DNA of 64,000 nucleotides from Streptomyces sp. 135 (lineage in GTDB: Bacteria > Actinomycetota > Actinomycetes > Streptomycetales > Streptomycetaceae), in NCBI RefSeq assembly GCF_020026305.1, contig NZ_CP075691.1:7867415-7931414 (forward strand), in the 5' to 3' direction. The position numbers were made by a program, and so were the translations under genes. Below are positions 41,726 through 51,530 of the stretch, piece after piece. Each line of letters begins with the position of its first letter. Positions within the stretch are counted from its first letter, which is position 1. The notes below the pieces were generated by a model. That model saw only the letters and a program-made list of their open reading frames with translations. It had not been told where the DNA came from and made no database searches.

Positions 41726-42628
41726 GTGCAGCGAATCCATTTCTCTGTGCAAGACCTGACGCGAATCACCATCGCGCCCGGTGGGGACCCCGTGATGGAA
41801 ACGGCTTTCGCGGCCGATCTGTTACTGCGCCGGGGCGGCGGCGCGGTCTTCGCCCGCTGGCGAGACCTGGTGGGGCAATCGGCGGCGCTACGACATCTCG
41901 CGCACCGCCCGGGCCTGCCAGGACCCGCCCGCTCCTTCTCCCGCACCACCGGGCTGCCCCCCGGCGCCCGGCGCTCCCCGGGCCTCGGCGGGGAGACAGC
42001 AGCCGCCTTCCGCGACAGGGCCGTCGCGCCCTACTGGCGCCGCGTCAACGCCTACCTCAAGGCCGACGCCGCGCACCGCGGGCGCATCTTCCTCGGCAGC
42101 GGCGTCGAGGGCCTCTTCGCAACCCTGCACACGCGCGCCGGGTGGCGCCCCCCGGTCCTGGAGCTGGACAACGGACTCGACGAGGACATCTATCCGGACG
42201 GCATGGACCTGACCCTCATGCCGTCGCTGTTCCTGCACGGCAGGCCGGTCGTGCGCACCGGCCCCGGCGCCCAGGGCACGACGCTCGTCCTGGTCTACCC
42301 CGTACCGCTGGACACGGTCACCGCCGCGACCCTGTGGGACGGCCCGACGCACCAGGGCAAGGCGCTGGGCGCGCTGATGGGCCGCACCCGGGCGGGCATC
42401 CTGCACGCGCTGACCGAGAGCTGCACCACCACCCAGCTCGGGCGCAGGCTCGGCATCTCCGTCGCCGCCGCCAGCCAGCACACCACGGTGCTGCGGGCGG
42501 CGGGGCTCGTCACCAGCAGCCGCAACCTCAACACGGTGCTGCACTCGCTGACCCCGCTGGGCTCGACCCTGCTGAACGACGGCAAGGCGCGCGGCGAGAC
42601 GCTGCTGGAGCGCAGCGGCGTGTCCTGA
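41726..42628 (+). CDS. DUF5937/ArsR-type winged-helix regulator with a TTA codon
   Basis: 300 aa. The N-terminal DUF5937-like sensor region starts with MQRIHFSVQDLTRITIAP, and an ArsR-type winged helix lies at the C-terminus (residues about 208-285: GRTRAGILHALTESCTTTQLGRRLGISVAAASQHTTVLRAAGLVTSSRNLNTVLHSLTPLG). GTG 41726 follows a GGGG tract. Leu33 is encoded by TTA (41822-41824), the rare codon read by bldA tRNA, so translation should be limited to late growth. It lies 72 bp before the lipoinitiation operon on the same strand and is the likely cluster regulator. Confidence 0.82.
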   Translation: MQRIHFSVQDLTRITIAPGGDPVMETAFAADLLLRRGGGAVFARWRDLVGQSAALRHLAHRPGLPGPARSFSRTTGLPPGARRSPGLGGETAAAFRDRAVAPYWRRVNAYLKADAAHRGRIFLGSGVEGLFATLHTRAGWRPPVLELDNGLDEDIYPDGMDLTLMPSLFLHGRPVVRTGPGAQGTTLVLVYPVPLDTVTAATLWDGPTHQGKALGALMGRTRAGILHALTESCTTTQLGRRLGISVAAASQHTTVLRAAGLVTSSRNLNTVLHSLTPLGSTLLNDGKARGETLLERSGVS

Positions 42629-42700
42629 ACGGGGGACGAGCGGCCCCGCCGGAACTGACACCCACCTCGACAGGCGGCCACCGCCAGGGAGAAGACCTCA

Positions 42701-44515
42701 GTGGGGCACACCATGACCGAGAACGTCGCACGCGCCGAAGCGCTCAGCACCCTGCTGCGCGAGCACGCGCGCGACCACGCAGAGCGCGACGCCGTCATCT
42801 TCGTCCACGACGCCGCCGAGGCGCGGGCGCACACGCTGACCTACGCCCAGCTGGACCGCCGCGCCGCCCTGATCGCGGAGGAACTGACGGCGACCCTGGA
42901 GCGCGGTGACCGGGTGCTGCTGCTCTACCCGCAGGGCACCGAGTGCGTCGCGGCGTTCTTCGGATGCCTGTACGCGGGCATGGTCGCGGTCGTGGCACCG
43001 CTGCCGGGCAACTACCGGCAGGACCGTCGCAGGCTCTCCTCCATCGCCGCCGACGCGGGCATCGGCGCGGTGCTCACCGACGCGGCGAACGTCGCAGAGG
43101 TGCGCGCATGGGCGCAGGCCGCCGACCGGCCCGGGCCGCGCACCGTGGCCACGGACCTGATCACCGAGGGCGAAGGACTGGCTCCCGCACCGGCGGACCG
43201 CGCGACGCTCGCGCTGCTCCAGTACACCTCCGGGTCCACCAGCGACCCCAAGGGCGTCGAGGTCACGCACGGCAATCTGCTGCACAACGTCCTCGCGTTC
43301 ACCGGTGCCATCTCGCCCGATGCCCCGATGCGCCTCGGCGGTTGGGCCCCGCTCTACCACGACATGGGGCTCATCCTCCAGACGCTCGCACCGCTGGCGC
43401 TGGCCGCCACGACGGTGCTCATGTCGGCGGTGACGTTCGTGAAGCGCCCCCACCTGTGGCTGAAGGTGATCGACGACTTCGACGTGACGTGCTCAGCCGC
43501 CCCCGACTTCGCCCACGCCCTGTGCGTCGAGAAGGTCACCGACGAGCAGCTTGCCGCGCTCGACCTGTCCCGGTGGCGCCACGTGCTCAGCGGCGCCGAA
43601 CCCGTCCAGGTCTCCACGGCCCGGCGCTTCACCCGGCGCTTCGCCGCCGCAGGGCTGCGGGACGACGTCTTCAGCCCTTGCTACGGCCTCGCCGAGGCAA
43701 CGGTCTTCGTCTCGGGCGCGTCCGGCAGGAGACTCGTCGTGGCCCGTGTGGACCCCGACCTCCTCGAACGCGGCGAGCTGCGGCGGGTGGCGCCCACGGC
43801 ACCGGGGCGCGAGCTGCCGAGCAACGGCTTGATCCGGGACTTCGAGGTGCGCGTCGTCGACCCGGACAGCCGCACCGAGGTGGCCCCGGGCCACGTCGGC
43901 GAGATCTGGCTGCGCGGCGCCAGCGTCGCCCGGGGTTACTGGGGCCGACCCGACGCCACGGCCGAGACGTTCGGCGCGCGCACCGCCGAAGGCGACGGCC
44001 CGTTCCTGCGGACCGGAGACCTGGGCGCGCTGCTCGACGACGAGCTCTACGTCACCGGCAGGCGCAAGGACTTGATGATCATCAACGGCCGCAACCTGCA
44101 CCCGCAGGACGTCGAGCACGCCCTGCGCGAGGACCACGCCGACCTGGCAGGACTGCCCGGCGCGGTCTTCACGGTGTCCTTCGCGCACGAGGAAGAGCCG
44201 GGCAAGGAGGCGCTCGTCGTGCTCCAGGAGGTGCGCGGCAGGCCCTCGCAGGACAGCGCACGGCTGCTCGCCCGCACGATGCGCGACACCGTGTCCCGGG
44301 AGTTCGGGGTGCGCGCCGCCGGGGTGGCGCTGCTGCGCAGGGCCGCCGTACGGCGCACGACGAGCGGCAAGGTGCAGCGCTCCGTGATGCGTGACCTGTT
44401 CCTGTCCGGTGGGGTGGAACCTCTCTTCGCCGAGTACGACCCCGGCCTCGGCGCGGCCGTGGCGGAAGCAGGGGCATCGGCACCGGCATCGGCAGGGGAG
44501 GGGCGTCCGGCATGA
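42701..44515 (+). CDS. Fatty acyl-AMP ligase (FAAL)
   Basis: 604-aa adenylate-forming enzyme. P-loop LQYTSGSTSDPKGVEVTHGNLL (about residue 171), the FAAL-type GWAPLYHDMGLILQ, SGAEPVQVSTARRF, CYGLAEATVFVSG, and the hinge TGRRKDLMIINGRNLHPQDVE. It activates a free fatty acid as acyl-AMP and loads it on the ACP at 48031, bypassing CoA. GTG 42701 has GGGAG 9 nt upstream; an ATG four codons later (42713) is possible. First gene of the lipoinitiation operon; its stop overlaps the next start (ATGA). Confidence 0.92.
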   Translation: MGHTMTENVARAEALSTLLREHARDHAERDAVIFVHDAAEARAHTLTYAQLDRRAALIAEELTATLERGDRVLLLYPQGTECVAAFFGCLYAGMVAVVAPLPGNYRQDRRRLSSIAADAGIGAVLTDAANVAEVRAWAQAADRPGPRTVATDLITEGEGLAPAPADRATLALLQYTSGSTSDPKGVEVTHGNLLHNVLAFTGAISPDAPMRLGGWAPLYHDMGLILQTLAPLALAATTVLMSAVTFVKRPHLWLKVIDDFDVTCSAAPDFAHALCVEKVTDEQLAALDLSRWRHVLSGAEPVQVSTARRFTRRFAAAGLRDDVFSPCYGLAEATVFVSGASGRRLVVARVDPDLLERGELRRVAPTAPGRELPSNGLIRDFEVRVVDPDSRTEVAPGHVGEIWLRGASVARGYWGRPDATAETFGARTAEGDGPFLRTGDLGALLDDELYVTGRRKDLMIINGRNLHPQDVEHALREDHADLAGLPGAVFTVSFAHEEEPGKEALVVLQEVRGRPSQDSARLLARTMRDTVSREFGVRAAGVALLRRAAVRRTTSGKVQRSVMRDLFLSGGVEPLFAEYDPGLGAAVAEAGASAPASAGEGRPA

Positions 44516-46224
44516 CGAGCACCGCCCGGGAAGCCGTCACCGCCGGCCGGCTCAGGGAACTGCTCCACCGGGCGGCACGGCCCGGCGGAGCCCTCGACCC
44601 CGCTGTGCTCGCCGCGTGGGACGAGGTCGAGGCGTTCCCGGAAGCCGCGCACCGCCTGCTCGGCGAGGCCGGGGTGGCCGCCCACTACGTGCCCCGCCGC
44701 CACGGCGGCCTGCTGCACGGCCTCGACGGCCTCTGGTCCGTCCTGCGCGTCGTCGCCCGGCACGACCTCACCCTCGCCGTCGCGCACGGCAAGACCTTCC
44801 TGGGCGCGGTGCCCACCTGGGTGGCCGGCACCGACCGGCAGGCGGCGGAGCTCGCCGACGCGATCACGTCCGGCGCCGAGGTGTGCTGGGGGATGACCGA
44901 GCGCGGCCACGGCAGCGATCTGCTCGCGAGCCGGCTCACCGCACGGCCGCACGGCCGCGACTGGCGGCTCGACGGCGAGAAGTGGCTGATCAACAACGGC
45001 ACCCGGGCGCGGTACGCCTGCGTACTCGCACGTACCCGCGACGAGGGCGGGCCCCGGGGCCTCAGCTTCTTCCTGCTGGACAGGTCGACGCTGCCGGACG
45101 GCACTTGGCGGGCGCTGCCCAAGGAGCCGACCCACGGCATCCGCGGGGCCGACATCAGCGGGTTCGTCCTGCACGGCGCACCGGCCCCCGGATCGTCCCT
45201 CATCGGGCCGGAGGGCTCCGGGTTCGAGTCGGCCCTCAAGTCGCTACAGGTCACCCGGATCTTCGCCACCGCGCTCTCGCTCGGCGCGGCCGACCACGCG
45301 CTGCCACTCACGCTGCGCTTCCTCGCCGACCGCGAGCTCTACGGGCACCGACTGGCCGACCTGCCCCGCGTACGCCGCGTCCTCGGCGACGCGGCGGCGG
45401 CGATCCTGGCCGCCGAGGCGGTCGCGGTGTTCGCCGGACGCGCGGCGCAGACCCTGCCGGGTGAACTCGGCGTGGTCTCGGCCGTCACCAAGGCGTTCGT
45501 GCCCACGATCGTGCAGCGGGCGCTCGACCAGCTCGGTGACCTGCTCGGCGTGCGCGGCTTCGTCACCACGGTCTTCGAACACGGCGCCTTCGCCAAACTG
45601 GACCGCGACCACCGGATCGTGGGGATCTTCGACGGCAGTACAGCGGTCAACCGCCACGCGCTCGCCACCTCGTTCCCGCTGCTCGCCCGCGCCCGCGCCC
45701 GCAGGAGCGGCTCCCGCGACATCACGGGTGTCATCGACGCCGCCGGGCACGGCGCGCGCCGCCCCCCTCTCGACTTCGCACGCCTGGCCCTGACCAGCGC
45801 CGGGTGCAGCCTCGTCCAGTCGCTGCCCCTGGCGGCCGACCTCGCCGGAGACGCCGGGCCCCCGGACGTCGCGTACGCGGCCCGAGCCCTTGCCGCCGAG
45901 TCGGAGCGGCTGCACGAGGAGATCGCCGCCTGCCGCACGGCGGGGGGCGTGCCGCCCGCCGCGTTCGACCTCGTCCAACGGTACGAATGGTGCTTCGCCG
46001 GCGCGGCCTGTCTGGCCCTGTGGCTCCACAACGCGCCCTCGCACGACACCCGTTGGTGGCAGGACGCGCTCTGGATACGGGCCTGTCTGACGACCGTGCT
46101 CACCCGCCTCGGCCTGGCGCCCCCCGCCGGGCACGACGCCCGCGACCTGCTCGCCGCCGCACTGCTCCACGCCGGCCCCGATGCGGACGGCCTCTCCCTG
46201 CTGTCCGGGACGGAGGAGTCATGA
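44512..46224 (+). CDS. Acyl-CoA (acyl-ACP) dehydrogenase 1 of lipoinitiation operon
   Basis: 570-aa flavin dehydrogenase, longer than the usual 380 because of a C-terminal helical extension as in acyl-ACP dehydrogenases of ramoplanin/enduracidin-type clusters. Flavin-binding segments are CWGMTERGHGSDLLAS and WLINNGTRARYACVLART; helical domain LQVTRIFATALSLGAADHAL; FDGSTAVNRHALATSFPLL near the active site. It probably desaturates the ACP-bound fatty acid. ATG 44512 overlaps the FAAL stop, and its own stop overlaps the next gene. Confidence 0.85.
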   Translation: MTSTAREAVTAGRLRELLHRAARPGGALDPAVLAAWDEVEAFPEAAHRLLGEAGVAAHYVPRRHGGLLHGLDGLWSVLRVVARHDLTLAVAHGKTFLGAVPTWVAGTDRQAAELADAITSGAEVCWGMTERGHGSDLLASRLTARPHGRDWRLDGEKWLINNGTRARYACVLARTRDEGGPRGLSFFLLDRSTLPDGTWRALPKEPTHGIRGADISGFVLHGAPAPGSSLIGPEGSGFESALKSLQVTRIFATALSLGAADHALPLTLRFLADRELYGHRLADLPRVRRVLGDAAAAILAAEAVAVFAGRAAQTLPGELGVVSAVTKAFVPTIVQRALDQLGDLLGVRGFVTTVFEHGAFAKLDRDHRIVGIFDGSTAVNRHALATSFPLLARARARRSGSRDITGVIDAAGHGARRPPLDFARLALTSAGCSLVQSLPLAADLAGDAGPPDVAYAARALAAESERLHEEIAACRTAGGVPPAAFDLVQRYEWCFAGAACLALWLHNAPSHDTRWWQDALWIRACLTTVLTRLGLAPPAGHDARDLLAAALLHAGPDADGLSLLSGTEES

Positions 46225-47966
46225 CCGCCGACAGCCCCGGTGCCGGCCCGGCCCTCGACGCGCCCACTCTGGTGGACACGCTGGAGGACCGGCTGGGCGA
46301 CCCGTTCGACGAGGCCAACCCCCTCGGCTTCGCCGCCCTGCTCCGGGCCGACGAGCGCGGCGAGATGTGCGCCGCCGGCGAACGGGCCCTGGACGAGCAC
46401 GGGCTCAACGCCGACTTCGTACCCACCGCACTCGGCGGGCGGCTGACCCGCATCGACGAGCTGGTGGCAGCCCTGCGCGCGGTGTACCGGCGCGACCCCT
46501 GCCTGGGGCTCGGCTACGGCATGAGCTCGTTCATCGCGGCGGTCAACGTCTGGCTGGCCGGGGACGAGCGGCAGCAGCGGGCCACCGCCCGCCTCCTGCT
46601 CTCCGACCGCAGGATCGCGGCGGCCTACCACGAACTGGCGCACGGCAACGACATGGCGGGCGTGGAGTGCGCGGTGGCCGAGACCGGCGCGGGGCGCGTG
46701 CTGCGGGGCCGCAAGGAGGTCGTGACGAACATCAGGCGCGCCGACGCCCTGGTCGTGTTCGCCCGCACCGACGACCGCCGCGGCAGCCGCAGCCACTCGC
46801 AGGTGCTGGTCGACAAGCGCGACCTCGACCTCGCGCGCGTACACGACCTGCCGCGCTTTCCCAGCTCGGGCATGCGCGGGGTGCAGTTGCACGGCATCGA
46901 GTTCGACGACTGTCCGCTGCCGCCCGGCAGTGTGCTGGGGCGCACGGGCGGCGGCCTGGAGACCGCCCTGCGGTCCTTCCAGATCACCCGCACCGTCCTG
47001 CCGGCCGTGATGTGCGGACCGGTGGAGACGGGGCTGCGGGTGACCCTGCGCCACTTGCTCGGCCGGTCGCTGTACGGGCGGTCGGCGCTGGACCTGCCGT
47101 ACCTGCGCTCCGCTCTCGCCGGTGCGTACGCCGACCTGCTCGCCGTGGAGTGCCTGAGTGCGACCGTGCTGCGGGCCGTCCACGTGCTGCCCGCCGAAGT
47201 CAGCGTGCTGGCATCGGTGTTCAAGCACTTCGGCTCCGCGCTGCTGCTGGACGTCATGTACACCCTCTCCGAGCTGATGGGCGCTCACTTCTACCTGCGC
47301 GGCGGGCCGTCGGCGATCTTCCAGAAACTGCTGCGGGACGTGCGCGTCGTGAGCTTCGGGCACGCGGCGCGCGGGGCCTGCGAGTCGAACGTCCTGCCGC
47401 AGCTCCCCGTCCTCGCCCGGCGTTCCTGGGCCTCGACGCAACCGCAGCGAGCCCCGGAGGAGCTGTTCCGGCTCGACGTACCGTTGCCGCCCCTGTGGTT
47501 CGACCGGCTCAAGCTCAGCGGGTCGGGGAACGACCATCTCACCGGGACGCTGCGCGCCTCGGTGCCGGAGCTGAGCGGGCGCTCCGCCGAGCTGGGCGCG
47601 CTGTTCCTCGCCGAACACGACGCGCTCACACGTGACTGCCGCGCCCTTCCCCTGTCCGAGCTGGGTGTCACCGCGGGGCCGCACACCTCCGAACTCGTGA
47701 CCCGCACCGGGCACCTGCTCGCCGCCTCGGCCTGCCTCGGCATCTGGCGGCACAACCGCCACCTCGGCGGCCGGCACAGCGACCCGCGGTGGCTCCAGGC
47801 CCTGCTCACCCGGCTGCACGGGCGGCTGACCGGCCGCCCCACGGCGCTGCCCGACGAACTGGCGGAGCCCCTCGTCGCCGAGCTTCTCGACCGCCTCGCT
47901 GCCGGACGCTCCTTCGACCTCACCGGCCGACAGCTCCCGGACGGCGCGCGGGGAGCGACGCCGTGA
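46221..47966 (+). CDS. Acyl-CoA (acyl-ACP) dehydrogenase 2 of lipoinitiation operon
   Basis: 581 aa, same overall architecture as its upstream neighbour but only distantly similar (YHELAHGNDMAGVECAVAETG; FQITRTVLPAVMCGPVETGLRVTLRHLLGRSLYGR; LGAHFYLRGG-like region reading LMGAHFYLRGGPSAIFQKLLRDVRVVSFGHAARG). In the flavin loop the usual TE/TS is replaced by HGND, so the chemistry may differ. Two consecutive desaturases next to a FAAL and an ACP are the known hallmark of 2,4-dienoyl lipid tails. ATG 46221 overlaps the previous stop. Confidence 0.82.
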   Translation: MTADSPGAGPALDAPTLVDTLEDRLGDPFDEANPLGFAALLRADERGEMCAAGERALDEHGLNADFVPTALGGRLTRIDELVAALRAVYRRDPCLGLGYGMSSFIAAVNVWLAGDERQQRATARLLLSDRRIAAAYHELAHGNDMAGVECAVAETGAGRVLRGRKEVVTNIRRADALVVFARTDDRRGSRSHSQVLVDKRDLDLARVHDLPRFPSSGMRGVQLHGIEFDDCPLPPGSVLGRTGGGLETALRSFQITRTVLPAVMCGPVETGLRVTLRHLLGRSLYGRSALDLPYLRSALAGAYADLLAVECLSATVLRAVHVLPAEVSVLASVFKHFGSALLLDVMYTLSELMGAHFYLRGGPSAIFQKLLRDVRVVSFGHAARGACESNVLPQLPVLARRSWASTQPQRAPEELFRLDVPLPPLWFDRLKLSGSGNDHLTGTLRASVPELSGRSAELGALFLAEHDALTRDCRALPLSELGVTAGPHTSELVTRTGHLLAASACLGIWRHNRHLGGRHSDPRWLQALLTRLHGRLTGRPTALPDELAEPLVAELLDRLAAGRSFDLTGRQLPDGARGATP

Positions 47967-48030
47967 CCGGTACCGCAGGGCGCAACCCGCACCGCACGCC
48001 ACGCCCCATGTCGCAGGAGGAGAACCGGCC

Positions 48031-48294
48031 ATGACCGAAGCCCGCGCGGACCGCGCATGTGAAGAACTGAGCGACTGGCTGGCCGGCGAGGTCGCCGCGC
48101 TGCTCGGCGACCCGACCGGGACCGTCGACCGCGCCGCGTCCATGAACGAGTACGGCCTGGACTCCATCGCAGGCCTGACCCTGGCCGCCGCCATCGAGGA
48201 CCGGCTCGGAATCGAGGTCGACCCGGCCATCGTCTGGGACCACCCCAGCGTCGATGCCCTCGCCGCGTTCTTCACCGGACCACAGGCCCCTTGA
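48031..48294 (+). CDS. Stand-alone acyl carrier protein
   Basis: 87 aa. Carrier fold with the phosphopantetheine serine in YGLDSIAGLTLAAAIEDRLGIEVDPAIVWDHPSVDALAAFF. GGAGGAG lies 8 nt before the ATG. It should carry the acyl chain made by the FAAL, present it to the two dehydrogenases and then to the first condensation domain of the NRPS, which begins 57 bp downstream. Confidence 0.93.
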   Translation: MTEARADRACEELSDWLAGEVAALLGDPTGTVDRAASMNEYGLDSIAGLTLAAAIEDRLGIEVDPAIVWDHPSVDALAAFFTGPQAP

Positions 48295-48351
48295 TCCCGT
48301 CCTGACAAGCGCGTCCACACCACCCGTCCACGCAGACCAGGAGCATGCCCT

Positions 48352-51300
48352 GTGAACATCCGCCGGGCGGGCCACGACCCGCTGCCCGCGACGGCCGCGC
48401 AGCGCGGCGTCCACATCGCCGAGAAGCTCGACGGGGACGCCGGGGCGTTCCACTGCGGGGCCGTGCTCGAACTGACCGGACACGTCGAAACCGACCTGCT
48501 CCGGCGCGCCGTCGCACGAGCCGTCGCGGACGCCGAGACGCTGCGGGTGCGCTTCACCGAGCGGGACGACCGGCTGCTGCAGCACGTCATGGCGCCCGCC
48601 GCGGCGCAGGCCGAGGCCGCTCTCGCGGAAGTCGACCTCAGCGGGGCCTGGACCCGGCCGCCGCGGCGCCTGGGCGGCCGACCGGCTCGCGGCGGCCCCG
48701 GCCCTGGTCGGCGGCGACCCTCTCGTGGCGCACGCGCTGCTGCGGCTCTCCCCCTCCAGGCACCGCCTCGTGCTGACGTACCACCACGGCGTCCTGGACG
48801 GCTACGGCCAGAGTCTGCACACCGCCCGGATCGCCGAGGTCTACACCGCCCTCGCGGCGGGCCGCACCGTACCGGGGTCCACCGCGGGCAGCCTCGCCGC
48901 ACTGGTCGAACAGGACCGCGCCTACGAGGAGTCCGCCAGGCGCGAGGACGACCGGGCGTACTGGCTGGAGAGGCTGGCCGGGGCCGACGCGCCGGGGCCG
49001 AGCCGGTACCGGGGCGCCGGCCCGCGAGTGCGCAGCAGGGGCCGCCTGACCGAGGAGCGGACCAGGCCAGTCGTCGAGGCGGCCCGCGCGGCCGGAGTGC
49101 CCTGGACGGTCCTCGTGATCGCGCTCGTCGCCGCTTACCGCAGGGCGGTCGGCGACCGGGACGAGGTGCTGTTCGGGCTGCCGCTGACCACTCGCGTCGG
49201 CCGCGCCGCGCTGACCACCCCCGGCATGCTCGCCAACGAACTGCCGCTGCGCCTCGCGGTCGGCCGCTGGGACACCCTCGCCGACGTCGTGGGCCGGGTG
49301 CGCGGGGCGCTCGGCCCCGCGCTGCGCCACCAGCGCTACCGCGGCGAGCAACTGCGGCGCGAACTGGGCTGGACAGGGGCCGGGTTCGGCGCCCTGATGG
49401 TCAACGTGATGGCCTTCGACCGTACGCTGCGCTTCGGTTCCGTCGAGGCCGTCACCGACCAGCTGTCCACCGGGCCCGTGCACGGGCTCACCCTCAACGT
49501 CCACGGCGCGCCCGACGGCAGCGGCGGCCTGGCGCTCGACCTGCACGCCCACGCCGACGAGCACTCCGAGGCCGAGCTGGCCGCGATCCGCGACGACCTC
49601 ATCGGCCACCTGCTGCGGGCGTCCGCCGACCCCGGACGCCCGGTGGGCGCGATGCTCCCGCGCTCCGTAGACCGCGACGCCGCACCGGACGGATCGCTCC
49701 GGGGCGCCGGCGTCCCGCGGGCCCCCTTCGGGCCGAACCTCGCCGCGGCCTTCGAGCGGCGCGCGGCCCACGAGCCGACCGCGCCGGCCGTCGTCGAAGG
49801 CACCACACGCGTGACGGCGGGCGAACTGAACGCCCGTGCCAACCGACTGGCCCGACTGCTGCTCGCCCGGGGGGTGGGCCCGGAGTCGCCGGTGGGCCTG
49901 TACCTGCCGCGCTCCCTCGCACAGGTGACCGCGGTGCTCGCCGTGGCGAAGGCGGGCGGCGCCTACGTGCCGCTGGACCCCGACTACCCGGCCGGGCGCG
50001 TCGAGTTCGTCCTGTCCGACACCGCCCCGGCCGTCGTGCTCACCACGACCGCGCTCGCCGCCGCGCTGCCGCGGACCTCGGCGCAGGTCGTCGCGCTGGA
50101 CGACGCGGACGTGCTGCGCGAGCTGACGGCTGCGGCACAGGACGACCTGACCTGCGCCGAACGGCCCGCCGCAGCGCCGGAATCGGCCGCCTACGTCATT
50201 CACACCTCCGGTTCGACCGGCCGGCCCAAGGGCGTCGTCGGCGTGCACGCGGGGGTGCTGAACCGCGTGCGCTGGTTCGGCGGGACCTTCCCCCACCGCG
50301 AGGGGGAGGCCGTGCTCGGCAAGACGTCGCTGAGCTTCATCGACGGCACGACCGAGCTGTTCGGTGCCCTGCTGAACGGCCTGCCGCTGGTCCTCGCCCC
50401 GGCCGGAGCGGTGGCGGCGGCGGACGGCCTCACGGACCTGGTCGAACGGCACGGCATCGGCCGGGTCACCGTCGTCCCCAGCCTGCTCGGCGCGCTGCTC
50501 GACGGCGCGGACGCCCACCGGCTGAGCGCCTGCCGCCTGTGGGTCAGCAGCGGGGAGGCGTTGACGGGGCAGGACGCCGAGCGGTTCGCACGGGCCCTGC
50601 CGGACGCCACGCTCCTGAACCTGTACGGCTCGTCGGAGGCCACGGGCGACAGCCTCTTCGCCACCTGCGAAGGGCCCGACGTCGCCCTCGGCACACCGAT
50701 CTGGAACACCACGGCCCACGTGCTCGACGACCAGTTGCGGCCGGTGCGGGCCGGGGAGACGGGCGAACTGTACCTGTCGGGCGCGGGCCTCGCCCGGGGC
50801 TACCTGGACAGCCCGGACCTGACGGCAGAGCGGTTCGTCGCCAACCCCTTCGGCTCCCCGCGCGAGCGGATGTACCGGACCGGCGACCGCGTGCGGGTGC
50901 GCGAGAGCGGCGGCGTGGAGTTCGTCGGCCGCACCGACGCTCAGGTCAAGCTGCACGGCCACCGGGTCGAGCTCGCCGAGGTCGAGGCGGCCCTGCTGGG
51001 CGCGCCCGGCGTCGGCGGCGCCGCCGCGGCCTTGCACGGGGAGCGCCCCGCCGACCGCCGCCTGACGGGATACGTGACCCGCGCCGCCGACAGCTCGGCC
51101 GCCGGGGCCAGGGTCTCGACGCCGACGTCGCCGCCGGGGTCCGCCGCCACCTCGCCACCGTGCTGCCCGGCCCCGCGGTGCCCTCCCACGTCGTCGTACT
51201 CCCCGCCCTCCCGCTGACCCCGAACGGCAAGGTCGACCGGCGCGCGCTGCCCGTGCCCGACACCGCCGCGGGCACCGGGCGCCGCCCGTCGGGCCCGCGG

Positions 51301-51530
51301 GAGACCGCGCTGTGCGCCCTCTTCGAGGAACTGCTCGACGCCGGCGAGGTGTCGGCCGACGACGGCTTCACCGACCTGGGCGGCGACAGCATCAAGGCAC
51401 TGGCCCTGGTGGGCAGGGCCCGGCGGGCCGGGCTCGCCCTGACCGCCCGCGACGTGCTGGAACACCGCACTCCGGCGGCCCTCGCGGCCCTCGCGGAACC
51501 CGTGGGCCCCGAGCGGACCCCGGCCGGGCC
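48352..51530 (+). other. NRPS module 1: C(starter)-A-T
   Basis: C1 (48352-49620) has HHGVLDG and should acylate residue 1 with the ACP-bound fatty acid. A1 (49728-51230) has HTSGSTGRPKG but an unusual core: FIDGTTELFG replaces FDxS, and LYGSSEATGD replaces NYGPTE. Read by hand against GrsA, the pocket is I-D-T-T-V-S-L-G-D-K: the amine-binding Asp has moved from 235 to 236, as in beta-alanine-type domains (V-D-W-V-I-S-L-A-D-K from memory). T1 carries DLGGDSIKAL (Ser at 51388-51390). Confidence 0.75.
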
